NCBI RefSeq assembly: GCF_022539505.1
Contig: NC_061511.1
Location: 34,544,620 to 34,608,619, forward strand
DNA: 64,000 nucleotides
Reading direction: 5' to 3'
DNA from: Lolium rigidum
Taxonomy: Eukaryota > Streptophyta > Magnoliopsida > Poales > Poaceae
A program made the translations under genes and the position numbers. This document shows positions 31,946 through 42,304 of this stretch, piece after piece (position 1 is the stretch's first letter; each line of letters starts with the position of its first letter). A model generated the notes under the pieces. It ran no database searches, was not told the origin of the DNA, and saw nothing but the letters and a program-made list of their open reading frames with translations.

Positions 31946-34900
31946 ATGCAGACTGCAGTACAGACTCGTAATCTCCGGGAAAACCAGCTAGGAGGAGTGA
32001 TCTTTGGTTGCAAGCATGAAACAATTGAAGAGTGCTTCAGTAAACAGCTATTTGGTTTGTGAAACCCACCTTTCAGCGCTTGCCTTACTCATATATTTTA
32101 TTTTTTCATAGCATCATTCGGTGATTGAAAATATCCTGTTAGTTTTGCTAAGACAATATAGACTATCTATAGTGATGCAATATGTTTGTTTATGAAATAC
32201 AGACTTGTATAGCCTTAGTTTTTTGTTGAATTTCCCACCTTAATTAGTTTGCTCTGTTTGTGTTATAGGTCTGCCTGCGTTGCATTATTCATATGTGAGG
32301 AATGTGAAAGCTGGCCTACCTTTGTTTCTATTCAATTACACTGACAGAAAGCTGCATGGTGTTTTTGAGGCTGCTAGTCCTGGCCAGAACTCTATCGATC
32401 CATATGCTTGGAGTAATGATGGCACTTTACGGACACCTTTTCCTGCACAGGTATCGATAAATTGTGAATATCTAAACCTTGTTCATTGTTTGTTTGGTGT
32501 ATGTATATAAGTAAGTTTGTTCCAGTTTATCATGCTAATGTAAAGCAACTGCTTGTGTTTGTAAGGTTCGTATTTGCACAAGGACTCGCTATTCGCCACT
32601 GCTTGAGGCCCAGTACAAAAAAGTGATTCAAGATAACTATTATACCCATCACTACTTCTATTTTGAGCTGGATCATGCACAAACTAGAGCTTTAATTGCT
32701 TTGTTCAAGTCAGTTGGTGTCAAGCAAGTCCAAGCTGTTCCAAGCAAAAGAAGTCTAGATGTACCTTTACAATCAACAAGAAGGATGACATCAGTTATTG
32801 CTAACCAAGAGAAAGGCACAGCCAATTCAAAGGACATCAATTCATTTCGCGTTCTGTCAAGTTCTTTACCATCAACTAAAAGGATGGCATCAGTTACTCC
32901 TAACCAGAAGAAAGGCACAGCCAAATCAAAGGACATCAATCCATTTAGTGTTCTGTCAAGTTCAGCTGGAACTGTTCTAGATGATTGGGTTGATTCTGAC
33001 GCGGACAGTGGTAGTGCTAGTGCTAGTGCAACATCAGATAGCAACACTGGTGAGAAGGCATCTGGAGAGCTAGTTTCTGACTGGGAGGATTTGGATGACA
33101 ATGTTCTTCAGCAGCAGTTTGGTCTTAGTTCAGATCCAGATGATGTCAGTCAACATTCCTCATACAAAACTGTTGCTGAAGGTATGGAGCTTATGAAGTG
33201 CAGTCAACTGGTTGTCAATTCTGTGAATGGAGGAACTAACACTTCTGATGAAGACATGCTTGTGAACTCGCACGATGGAATAGGCAATGAGGTTCAGAAT
33301 GAACCAGATGATGTTGCCGTACAGCTTGAAAGATCGTCTATCCTGAAAAAACTGAAGGAGTTGTTTGACTTACGACAGCAGGCAGCACTATCTTCTCAGG
33401 ATTTTGCTTATTCTAGTCCAGATGCACATGTACCTCAAGAAACACTGGTTAATGCAAACCTTTCTGGTCAGGGTGAACATGTACCTGAAGAAGCACAGGT
33501 TACTGCGAACCTTTCTGGTCAGGGTGAATATGTACCTGAAGAAGCACAGATCAATGCAAACTTTTCTAGTCAAGATGAGCATGTACCTGTAGAAACATGT
33601 GTGAATGCAAGTCTTCCTAATCAAGGTGAATATGTTGCTGAAGAAACACAAGTCAATACAAACCTTCCTCGTCAAGAAGAATATGTACCTGAAGAAACAC
33701 ATGTCAAGGGAAGCCTTAGCAAAGATGAATATGTTGATGAAGAAACACAGGTCAATGTAGGCCTTCCTAGACAAGATCATTGTGTACCTGAAGAAGCACA
33801 AACCATTGCAAACCTTGCTCCAGGTCATTGCATAACTGAAGAAACACAGGCCAATCCTAGCCTTTCGAGCAACCCAGTTTGTGCTACCGTGGAAGATAAT
33901 ACATCTTTTGAGCAACATGATGGAAAGGCTGAGGTGCCTATGTTATTCACTTTTGTTTGCATTATTTTGCTTTTCATTATTTTATTACAGTTAATAACCT
34001 GGTGCCTGATAACATGTATATTACTCTCACATTATTCTTTTCATTCCCTTGTGCAGCTTCTACGAATCATCACTGTCTTAGCCAAGAAGGCTGCTGCACT
34101 GGAGAAGAATCAGGTTCCTCATCTTTTTTCAAACACAAGGGTTGTAAATGTTGATTGTTGCCTTTATTACTTTATGGGATGTTGATTAGCGTCTTAGTAC
34201 TTTGCTGGATTAAGAAAAGAAGAGAAGATTTTACATCCCACATCATCTATGGTTTTATGGACTTGGGCACTATGTTTTTATAGCGGTATATGGGAGAGAG
34301 TCCTACTGGGCACTGCATATATATTGAAAATAAAAATTAATATGATATGAGGAATTAGGGATTCCATTTATGGTTACATTGCTCTGTTTTATTGCCACTG
34401 ATAGTTGATGTGATCAGTTCAGCATATTAATTCCATTTAGTGGGAGCATTATGTTTTCTTGTATGGACCATCTATTTCACCTTTGCATTATTTATTCTGT
34501 CAATCCGCAGACTGAACTGGTCAGCTGGTATACTAAATCTGCCTACCTTACTTTTTGTGCCAGATATCCATGATCCAAAATGTGTTGGACACTATTTTGT
34601 ATTTTCATTTTAATGCTTCCTGCCATATATCCTCATTACGGTCCTGTTCTTTTCCAGATGAAATCAGATGAAGAAATAATTTCACTGAAGGAAGTAGTTA
34701 AAGACTCCGGAAGAAAAGTTCAGCAACTGGAATATCGTATCGATGAGTTACAATTCAAATTTGACTCCTCGTTGTCTCTTCAAGGAAGCATGTGCGATAG
34801 CCTGGACATACCATCAATATTTCTGATCGGTGGTTATAATGGTGTGACCTGGCTATCATCTCTTGATTCTTTTTCTCCAAAAAAAGACATCCTGGTGCCT

Positions 34901-36823
34901 CTCACATCAATGGGTTCTCCGCGTTCATATGCATCTGTTGCTGCAATGGAAGGCTGTGTATTTGTTTTTGGTGGTGGGGATGGTAGTTCGTGGTATAACA
35001 CAGGTACACTGATATTTCAATGTGCTTCCCTACTTTTTTTTATGGGCTTCAAACTGCATTTATGTACTCTCTGTTCTTGTAGTGGAATGCTATAATACAA
35101 GGAGTAACGAGTGGATGATATGCCCCTGTTTGAACCATGAGAAAGGATCTCTTGCTGGAGTAAGTCTTAATGGCAAAATTTATGCAATGGGTGGAGGAGA
35201 TGGAACTCAAACTTATTCAGAAGTTGAGATGTTTGATCCTTTTCTTGGGAAGTGGATATGCAGTCCGTCCATGCTGCACTCTGTACGTTCTCAGCCTCCC
35301 AGTTGTGTCTAATGATTACTTGTGTCCTTTGATATGTTTGCTGCCATTTTCGAGAACTTTTAACTTAATTCTCCTAGTCTAGTCATGATTGAATGTGATG
35401 AGCTCAGTGACCTTAATATGGACAACTAAGAGACATCTGCTTACTTAGATTTTCAATTGATCATCTTCTGCATAGCCTCATACTAAATTAGTTCTGCATT
35501 GCATCCTCATGTACTGACATTATCTGGATTTGTATTGCTATGTAACTTAGGATAACTGAAAAGTGACACTTAATTAATTAGAATAGTGATAATTGCATTG
35601 TGATAAGCTCAGTGGAGACATTGGCTTACTTTGGACTTTCAACTTGATCATCTTCTGCATAGCTTTGTACCAATTGAGTTCTGCATTGCATCCTCATTTA
35701 CACACATTATCTAGAATTTTGTTGCTGTATAACATGGGATTACTGAAAACGTGTCATTGAATTAATTATTCTAGTTAGTTGTATAACATGGGTTATCAAG
35801 AGAGTAGTTCACTAATTTTGACACTGATCTCTTAAGTATGCTGCATTATCTTCCAGCGATTTGCTCTAGGGGCGGCAGAATCAAGTGGTGTCATCTATGC
35901 ATCTGGCGGATTTGATGGTAGCCAGTACTTACAGTAAGATCTCATGCTATTTCCCTCCATTTTATTATTCCATGTGTATTACAATTTAAGTGTTCATTTT
36001 AGGGTATCGACACCAATTAAATACTTCTGTCATCAATTTCTATAAGAATATGTTGCCTCAGATATTATACATTATGAAAATATTTCCTGATGGTAATATC
36101 AGTGTGCTGGTAAATTTTCTTGTATTAGTAGTCAAACCTAGAATGTGTCACTGACATAGATTCTTTTTCTTTGATGCTGAATAACCTATATTATGACATG
36201 GAGGAAGTACATGATTAAATTACATTATCAAATAACGATCACATCACCTACAGGTCAGCAGAAAGGTATGATCCAAGGGAAGGTTTCTGGGTTCGGCTTC
36301 CAAGCATGAATGCAAGGAGAGGATGCCATGCTGTAGCTGTCTTGGGAGAAGTCCTGTGAGTAAATTTTTCATATGTTTTAGATCTCATGAACACAGAGCT
36401 GATGGCATCTCGGGCTTTAATCTTCGCAACAACCGGTTTTTGACTTTTGACTGTTTCAGATATGCTATCGGAGGTTATGATGGAGACAGTATGGTTTCCA
36501 GTGTTGAGATCTTTGATCCTCGCCTCAACGCCTGGAAGATGGGCGATCCCATGAGCAACCCAAGAGGATACGCCTCGGCAGTTACTTTTGATGATAACTT
36601 GTTTGTCCTCGGCGGTCTGCGGTCTAACGAAGCAATACTGGACACTGTAAGTGAAAATTGCATCAAAAGTGTAACTGTTACCTTCACAAATCTGTGCTCT
36701 CTTTCAAGGACAGTTTCTTCCTTTGTGTTGCAGGTGGAGGTCTACAATGTGAGCTCTGGCTGGTCAGTTCCAGGTTTCAGTTCAATTGGGAAGAGATCCT
36801 TTGCGTCAGCCATTGTCATGTGA
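31946..36823 (+). CDS. DCD-domain protein with kelch repeats, 10 coding exons
   Basis: Coding exons 31946-32054, 32269-32450, 32566-33933, 34057-34113, 34658-35003, 35083-35282, 35857-35933, 36254-36355, 36460-36646 and 36734-36823 join in phase to 905 codons, all introns GT-AG. Residues about 12-143 form a DCD (development and cell death) domain: LGGVIFGCKHETIEEC, KQLFG, YVRNVKAGLPLFLFNYTDRK, HGVFEAASPGQ, DPYAW, RTPFPAQVR, DNYYTHHYFYFELDHAQTRALI. A Ser/Asp-rich linker includes a duplicated 31-residue module (about 165-228) and nine roughly 18-20-residue EEAQ/EETQ repeats (about 382-533). A coiled coil (about 573-605) precedes six kelch blades from about 625 to the end (FLIGGYNG, FVFGGGDGSSWYN, YAMGGGDG, YASGGFDGS, YAIGGYDGD, FVLGG). 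DCD-kelch proteins are known in plants, with proposed stress or cell-death roles; a protein-interaction role is inferred. The frame is open upstream of the chosen ATG to the acceptor. Confidence 0.9.
33421..33880 (+). repeat. Coding tandem repeat of about 57-60 bp, roughly eight to nine units, in the DCD-kelch gene
   Basis: Each unit encodes a variant of (H/Y)VPEE(A/T)(Q/H)VNANLSxQ(G/D)E. Units have diverged, but all keep the frame. Evidence that selection maintains the frame: no stops and only whole-codon length changes. Confidence 0.85.
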
Positions 36824-37289
36824 TCAGGAGTACAGTGCTCATCTCAGTATGGGAGGAACAGTAACCCAGTGTTCTCCGGGAAGCAGTTTTAGGGCTCATC
36901 GTCTCACCCCTTCTTTTTTGCGCTTCGATTGTGTACAGCCAACAACTCTGCATGGTCCAGGGTTTTAGCAAAACTAGTTTAGTTGCACACCTTTAACCAT
37001 GCATTTCAAGGAATGCACTAACAGCTGAAATGGTCAAATCTTAACCCTCCTTTTTGTACCTGAAATTGCGCAGTTCATGGAATGCAATACTGTTAGAATG
37101 TTCCGGATGCAGAATTTGATTCTGACCTATCTGTTTGATGCCATTATTTCGTTATTACAAAGTAACTCTTTCTGAAAACTTACCGTTTTGGACGTAGGTA
37201 GAGGCAAAGCTTTGAAAATTTGAGTAGTCTCTAAAAAATGTAGATAACATACCCCATATTTCTTACTACTAAGTTAGGAGCGTGAATAT
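36824..37289. other. 3' UTR and downstream region of the DCD-kelch gene
   Basis: Starts right after TGA. T-rich downstream sequence without a canonical AATAAA close to the stop; the polyadenylation site cannot be placed. No other feature. Confidence 0.5.
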
Positions 37290-37606
37290 TCTGCAACTAG
37301 TTGTGGGTGTACCTCTTTTTTTTTTTTGACACTTCCAAGTTTTTGAAAAATGTAAACTAATTTTGTTTCTTCAAAATAAGATTATATGTGACCTGTGCAA
37401 AAAAGAAAAGACATAGATGAATAGTGTCATGTACTATTTACACATCATTTATTCTTTTTGTGTAGGAAACATATGGTTATATTTTTGGATGAAATTTTAC
37501 AGATGCACAAGATACAACACAATGTAGGTTCATAATTTTAGTTTGCATTTTTTAAAAAACTTGAAAGTGTCACAAAAAAATGGGTTGCACCGTAACTAGT
37601 TGCAGA
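37290..37606. mobile_element. MITE-like inverted repeat
   Basis: 317 bp with imperfect terminal inverted repeats of about 60 bp starting TCTGCAACTAGTT and including (GA)CACTTTCAAGTTTTT. No coding capacity. Flanks give at most a 2-3 bp TSD, so the superfamily is unclear. A 15-bp direct repeat (CTACTAAGTTAGGAG / CTACGAAGTTAGGAG) brackets it at about 37,265 and 37,617. Confidence 0.7.
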
Positions 37607-38421
37607 TTGGAGTTGCTACGAAGTTAGGAGAAGGCACTAGTATTTGTTTCTAGGATTTCAAAAGTTACGGTTCCGCTTGAACCATCTGGCCATGAAAAAC
37701 AGTGTTTAAACTTGTATTTTGGAGTCTGTTCAAGTATCCAAAACTAAATAGCTTGCAGCTTTGCTAATGATGTTCCTGCGTTGCATCATGGCCTCGCAGA
37801 TATTATTTTATGTGCTTCCGTGGTGTTTTCATAAAACGTAGTAATAATCAACTCGGTTGTACGTGAATACTGTTTGTTTTCTTAGTGCTACTACTACAGT
37901 GGTCATACCCTCTGGCTCTGTCCGACTGGTTATATATTGCTGTAAATGATTTTTTTGAGAGAGCTGTAAATGATTTAAGTACATTACTAACGAAATCATG
38001 TACAGATCACTAGATAATGTAAAATAGGGCACAAAAACAGGTGCCTTATAATTTTTACATCACCAAAAGTGTGTTTCACATTACTTCTACTTTTCTTTTT
38101 TATACTTTTTTACATAACCAAAATCGTGCGCTGATTAGAGAGGTTGGATCACAGGGAGATGTTCTAGCTAGCGCTAGCAACGCCCGCTCGCGGACAGAGC
38201 ACAACGAGCCGCCGCGTCTGGCTGAGGGAGAGAGAGAGCAGCGGCATTGCGGCAAGGCAGCGGAAGGGGACGCGCGGGAAAGCAGGAATTGGTGGCCGTG
38301 GCCACCGTTCGAGCCAGGGACAGCCCCTAGCACCTCCAGCCGCGCGCGAGCTCCATCAAGACCGCCTGTTGTGGGTATAGTTGTACCATCGACTACAGTG
38401 TAGCCAGGTTGGACCCGTGGT
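37607..38421. other. Unannotated DNA with a GC-rich right part; no gene supported
   Basis: 37,607-38,110 is AT-rich. 38,150-38,420 is GC-rich with an open minus frame, but without a recognised domain, start context or splice sites. Confidence 0.4.
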
Positions 38422-38430
38422 GGTGGCATA

Positions 38431-38883
38431 GGCGATTTACACAAAAATAACCCTGTATTGCAACTATAGCACAGACTGACCCTCCGGGCAAACTATTTCA
38501 CTCATCTAACCCTTTTGTGTGGCGCCCCTCTCATGGGCGCTACACATGACAGTGTGGCGCCCGTGCCTGCGGCGCCACTCTCCCAGCCGACGTGGCGCCC
38601 TCGACGCTGAGCTGGTGCGCCGATCCGACGTGGCAGGATGTGTGACGCCCATGGGAGGGGCGCCACACTACTCTCTATATATAATTTCTGTCTAGAGATA
38701 ACAGAAGACTGTGGTAGCTCAATCGGATGAAGCCTTTGCTTTCCAATTCTAGGTCATGAGTTCGAACCTCCGCACCACCCGAATTTATTTTTATTTTTAA
38801 AAATTATGCTAGACATTGTAATATGTTTAAAACATGAAATCTAGCCTCATACTGTTTTGTAGAGTTTTTTACTCTTGCTTGCA
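38431..38883. repeat. Left terminal inverted repeat of the Pack-MULE
   Basis: About 453 bp. It pairs with 41,412-41,817 except that the core at about 38,518-38,672 is partly in flipped orientation and longer. It carries the tRNA-like sequence at 38,711-38,779. Confidence 0.85.
38711..38779 (+). pseudogene. tRNA-like sequence (degenerate, Gly-like) in the left TIR
   Basis: Box A-like TAGCTCAATCGG (38,715-38,726) and box B-like GAGTTCGAACC (38,758-38,768), with GTGGT...ACCAC able to pair at the ends. The anticodon-loop region reads TTTCCAA and the anticodon stem pairs poorly, so a functional tRNA is unlikely. The other TIR has the same sequence inverted, reading TTCCCAA. Confidence 0.5.
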
Positions 38884-39060
38884 CGCGGCACCGTCGCACA
38901 CGCAGCCTGTAACGCAAACTTCCCCAGCTCAACTGTCGGATGTGGCGCGCTCAAATCTTCGTGTATCCGTTATCTACACAATGGCAATTGATCGTGTTGC
39001 CCGTCCTAATCGCTCTGCTGCTGGGATCGGTTACAAGATAAAGTATGTAGCTAGGCATGC
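38884..39060. other. Pack-MULE interior, left; no gene
   Basis: No domain recognised. A short open frame (38,834-39,082) crosses the TIR boundary and is not supported. Confidence 0.4.
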
Positions 39061-39315
39061 TAAAAGTTGCAGGCCGAGCTAGTCAGTGCAAACTTGTTTC
39101 CGTTGAGTGGTTGTGTACATGCCGTTGAGGACCATCATGATGAGCCCGCCTCCGAGCACCGCGTGCTGGTTCGCGAGCGCGATCGCCGACTCGACGAACG
39201 ATGTCTCCCAGTCGACTGACGAGAGGTGTCGAACAGGCCGCATGTCTGCGCCGATCCGGCAGGGTTGCCGTCGAACAACGCAAGAGCCAGATACTGCCCG
39301 TGTTCTTCCTCGAAA
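39061..39315 (-). pseudogene. Captured C-terminal fragment of an AP180-like clathrin assembly gene
   Basis: Minus strand. One frame reads HLSSVDWETSFVESAIALAN, then a GGGLIMMVLNGMY run. This resembles the DWE...L..GG....LNGMY tail motif that plant AP180/ANTH clathrin adaptors carry near their C-terminus. Another frame just upstream gives EEEHGQYLALALFDGNPAG, also like that tail region. A frameshift separates the two. It lies inside a Mutator-like element and in opposite orientation to the N-terminal fragment next to it. No start or promoter. The family call is from motif memory. Confidence 0.6.
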
Positions 39316-39630
39316 CGACATGCACAAGCGTGGCGGAGGAAGAACCGGGTGTTCACGATGTCGCTGTATCCACTGGTGAAGGAGCGCGTGCAGCTGCACT
39401 GCGAGTGCGAGCTCACACAGTGTTGATGGCCGCACTCATCGAGCAGTTCCCTGGCATGTAGACCGCGGACTGCGAGCGCGTGCACGGCTTCTTCTGCCGC
39501 CTCGTCAAGCATATCGACGAGCTCGAGTGGTCGACTCCTTCTATAGTTCTATGCCTGGTGCAAGGAAGCCTACGTCTGCCACCAGTCCGGCGTACGAGAG
39601 GTTTTGTGGAGCTCATGGACGATTTCACCC
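39316..39630 (+). pseudogene. Captured ANTH-domain fragment of an AP180-like clathrin assembly gene
   Basis: Plus strand. Consecutive pieces in shifting frames read NRVFTMSLYPLVKERVQLHC, then LMAALIEQFPGM, a TAG stop, TADCERVHGFFCRLVKHIDE, and after a further frameshift FYAWCKEAYVCHQSGVREV. These follow the order of the C-terminal half of the plant ANTH domain (LYPLVKE, CE.T..M..L...F, DC....HG...R..KQ..EL..FY.WCK). The ANTH domain binds phosphoinositides during clathrin coat assembly. The fragment is disrupted by stops and cannot encode a working domain. Confidence 0.8.
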
Positions 39631-40041
39631 GCGAAGGTGCTTCCTGCACAATGGTCCACATAATCTGGCCGCCTTGGTCCACGGGTCCAGGTTGCTGGCC
39701 GTCGTCAACTCGTTGTTGTACAGTGGGCCACGCATACGAAAGTAAGATGCTCCACCACGGCAAATCAATGGATGCTGACACATTAGAAATTGTAAATTTC
39801 GAATTGAATCCATTTTCAACTATACTGTTACACACGTACTAGTCTCTAGAAGAATTAGACATGAAGGTAACAATATGATAGAATAAATTTGCAAGAATAT
39901 GCATTAGAGATGTGCAAGAGAAAAAACCGACCGGAGGTAAGAGTGGTTTTTGCTGGCCAGTTCAGTCACTATTACTAGCATAAGAAATAGATATAGCTAT
40001 GTATTATAGTGCCAATAAAGAACCAAATGTTTCATTGTCAT
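39631..40041. other. Pack-MULE interior; unidentified sequence
   Basis: 39,640-39,750 may be another captured exon (open on both strands), but I cannot assign it. The rest is AT-rich. Confidence 0.4.
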
Positions 40042-40057
40042 AGCAAACATATCAAAC

Positions 40058-41205
40058 GATCTCCGCGACCCTCCCCTCTCGCGACCCGCGCCGCCCCCCT
40101 GCGGCGGCCGGGCGCGCATCTCCGCCTCCAGCGCAAGAACCCCCTCCCCTTCTCTCCCCTGCCGCCGCCGTCGGCGTGCGCCGCCGGGCCTTGCCCGTGC
40201 GGTGCCGGCGGTGGCGGGCCGGACTCTACCCGCGGCTAGGACGGGGGCGCGGGGGCCTCGGGACGGCGGCGGTGCTCTCAGGCGGCGGCGGTCTGGCGCG
40301 GCGGCGTGGTTTCCGCGCGCCGGGGTGGTCGGAGGTGCGGCGGCGTCGCCGTTGGCGGCGGCACGGCGCGGCCGGGGTGGTGGCGGCGGATCTTGCTCCG
40401 CCCGGATCTGGGCCAGTTCGGGCCCCATCTGGGCTGGGCGGGCCGTAGCTCCCCCTGACCGGCGGCGGTGTTCCTGGGTTTTGGTGGATGGGGCGGTGGT
40501 GGCGGCGGCGCCATGGCCGGCTAGCAGCAGCTTGGCGGCGTGGGCGTACCGGGCCAGGCGGGCCTGGTTGTCCCGTGCTGCCATGTCCGGTCGGCTCCCG
40601 CGATTGCGGTGGAGGTAGTTCCCTCCCGCTAGGCTATGGTGCTGCTTCCCCCGGCCCTGCCATCTTCGGTCACCTCATCCTAGGCCCTGCGTCGAGGACC
40701 ACCGGGGAGACAGCGAGGACGACGTCAAGATCGTGGTGGCGCGCGCTTGTGGGCGGTTGGTTGGGCGGAGCACTTCGGATGAACGGGGTGGTGGTGTTGG
40801 GGGTTGGGAGAAATCCTTGTTGGCCTTGCCGACGCCGTCGCGGTGACGCCCGAGGCGCCGCCTTGCCTTCTGGAGGGCGTCGGTTGTACCCCTCGCCCAA
40901 TCCCTCCGTGGACCGGGGAAACCCTAGGATTAGTCCGGACAGCCAGCGGCGTCATCGTCGTCCTCCTTGTTGAAGGTGTTGTTTGGTTCGCGGTAGTTCG
41001 GAGTGCTAGGAGTGTGGTAGGACTTTTCTGGGAGGCGCAGCGGTCGCGGGTTGTCCTCGTTCTTGTCGATCTGCCGGTGTTGGCATTCTTTTTCTTTTTC
41101 TTTTTCTCTGTTGGTTCCTTTGGGCTTGGTTGTGCTGCGGCCCCAGCATGCTTGTTGTATCGTGGTTGCTATATTAATATAGCGGGGCGAAAGCCTGTTT
41201 CGAGG
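40058..41205 (+). mobile_element. GC-rich non-LTR insertion with 16-bp TSD
   Basis: 1,148 bp flanked by AGCAAACATATCAAAC at 40,042-40,057 and 41,206-41,221. It starts GATCTCCGCGACCCTCCCC, is strongly GC-rich to about 41,080, and ends after TATTAATATAGCGGGGCGAAAGCC without a poly(A) tail. A long, variable TSD indicates target-primed insertion (LINE-mobilised or SINE-like). Open frames on both strands come from GC richness; none has a domain. Confidence 0.75.
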
Positions 41206-41221
41206 AGCAAACATATCAAAC

Positions 41222-41411
41222 TACTAAACAAGCAAAAAATTAGTGATTAATAAGATATAAATAATTAAAATCAATCAAGACGAAGTGCATGCAAAAATTT
41301 ACTTGCTTAACACACTCACAGATCTGTCATTGGCATCAACATTAGGAAGCATGGAAGATGGTGTGAGTACCTATATAAATATATTAACAAATACAGCTAA
41401 GCAAATATAGT
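41222..41411. other. Pack-MULE interior, right; no gene
   Basis: AT-rich continuation of 39,850-40,041 after the non-LTR insertion. Confidence 0.5.
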
Positions 41412-41817
41412 TTGCAAGCAAGAGAAGATAAAAAAAAACTCTACAAAACAGTACGAGGCTAGATTTCATGTTTTAAACATACTACAATGTCTAGCATAAT
41501 TTTTTAAAATAAAAATAAATTCAGGTGGTGCAAAGGTTCAAACTCATGACCTAGGATTGGGAAGCAAAGGCTTCATCCAATTGAGCTACCACAGTCTTCT
41601 GTTATATCTAGACAGAAATTATATATATAGAGTAGTGTGGCTCTCCCAGCCGACGTGGCGCCCTCGACGCTGAGCTGGTGCGCCGATCCGACGTGGCAGG
41701 ATGTGTGGCGCCCATGGGAGGGGCGCCACACAAAAGGGTTAGATGGGTGAAATAGTTTGCCCGGAGGGTCAGTCTGTGCTATAGTTGCAACAAAGGGTTA
41801 TTTTTGTGTAAATCGCC
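41412..41817. repeat. Right terminal inverted repeat of the Pack-MULE
   Basis: About 406 bp. The tRNA-like copy lies at 41,524-41,592 on the minus strand. The core 41,643-41,731 is in the same plus orientation as in the left TIR instead of inverted. Confidence 0.85.
41524..41592 (-). pseudogene. tRNA-like sequence in the right TIR
   Basis: Minus-strand copy of the element at 38,711-38,779, with TAGCTCAATTGG as box A and GAGTTTGAACC as box B (one box B change). Confidence 0.5.
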
Positions 41818-41841
41818 GGTGGCATACAGCCCACCGGGTGG

Positions 41842-42304
41842 TTCAGTTACTGTTGATTGAAGATGGAAGATGTCTAGCTTAGGAAGAAGGAGCCAAATTC
41901 AGCTCGACTTGCGCCAGGGGTCGGATCCGGTAAGGCTCATAAAGAAAGCCGGATCCAGTACGACAAGTTAAGTATATGCGGATTCTTGACGTGCACGACA
42001 ATGTAATATTCCGTAGATAGACAACTTGTATTCTGAATAGAACTCTCTGTAGAAACTCTATATTTGTACGCCTATATAAGCGGTATTCTGGGAACCCTAG
42101 AGGCACAACCACAACTCATCGTAACAACGCGAAAGCGTTCATATAATTCTAGACAAGCAGCAGTAGGCCTGCCTCCGTGCAGCGTGTTCCGAAGCTGAGT
42201 AAATCGCGTACTCCCGTCCTGATGGCTCTCCGCTCTTTGGCCCCATCTTCTTCCCCCTTCCGTGAGGATACCTCCTCCAGGGTATTGTCGAGTAGGCAAC
42301 GACA
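41842..42304 (+). repeat. LTR of a truncated plus-strand gypsy element
   Basis: Ends GAGTAGGCAACGACA directly before GT and a TTGGCGCTCACCGTGGGG primer-site-like sequence (42,307-42,324). It contains a core promoter (CTATATAAGC at about 42,072) and leader. The left boundary (TGTTGATTGAAG near 41,849) is approximate, and it abuts the Pack-MULE TSD. No partner LTR is in the window. Confidence 0.6.

Larger units (their letters stand above)
38431..41817. mobile_element. Pack-MULE (Mutator-like element), 9-bp TSD GGTGGCATA
   Basis: 3,387 bp flanked by GGTGGCATA at 38,422-38,430 and 41,818-41,826. Long terminal inverted repeats (38,431-38,883 and 41,412-41,817) start GGCGATTTACACAAAAATAA. A 9-bp TSD with long TIRs is the Mutator superfamily signature. 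No transposase is encoded. The interior carries fragments of a clathrin-assembly (AP180/ANTH) gene (39,061-39,630), further unidentified sequence, and a later non-LTR insertion (40,058-41,205). Confidence 0.92.

Noticed and set aside
32623..34185. Single 520-codon ORF as a gene by itself
   Set aside because: It is exon 3 to intron 4 read-through of the DCD-kelch gene: the DCD domain begins in the two preceding exons, and 33,934-34,056 is an intron whose length is a multiple of three.
38150..38420. GC-rich open minus frame next to the MULE
   Set aside because: No domain, no splice or start signals, and it crosses the MULE TSD; kept only as unannotated DNA.
38711..38779. Functional tRNA gene
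   Set aside because: Boxes are present, but the anticodon stem and T stem pair poorly and the sequence is duplicated as part of a transposon TIR; listed as tRNA-like only.
39997..40618. Long overlapping ORFs on both strands (195 and 138 codons)
   Set aside because: GC-rich non-LTR insertion; Ala/Pro/Arg/Gly composition on both strands, no domain, one crossing the insertion edge.
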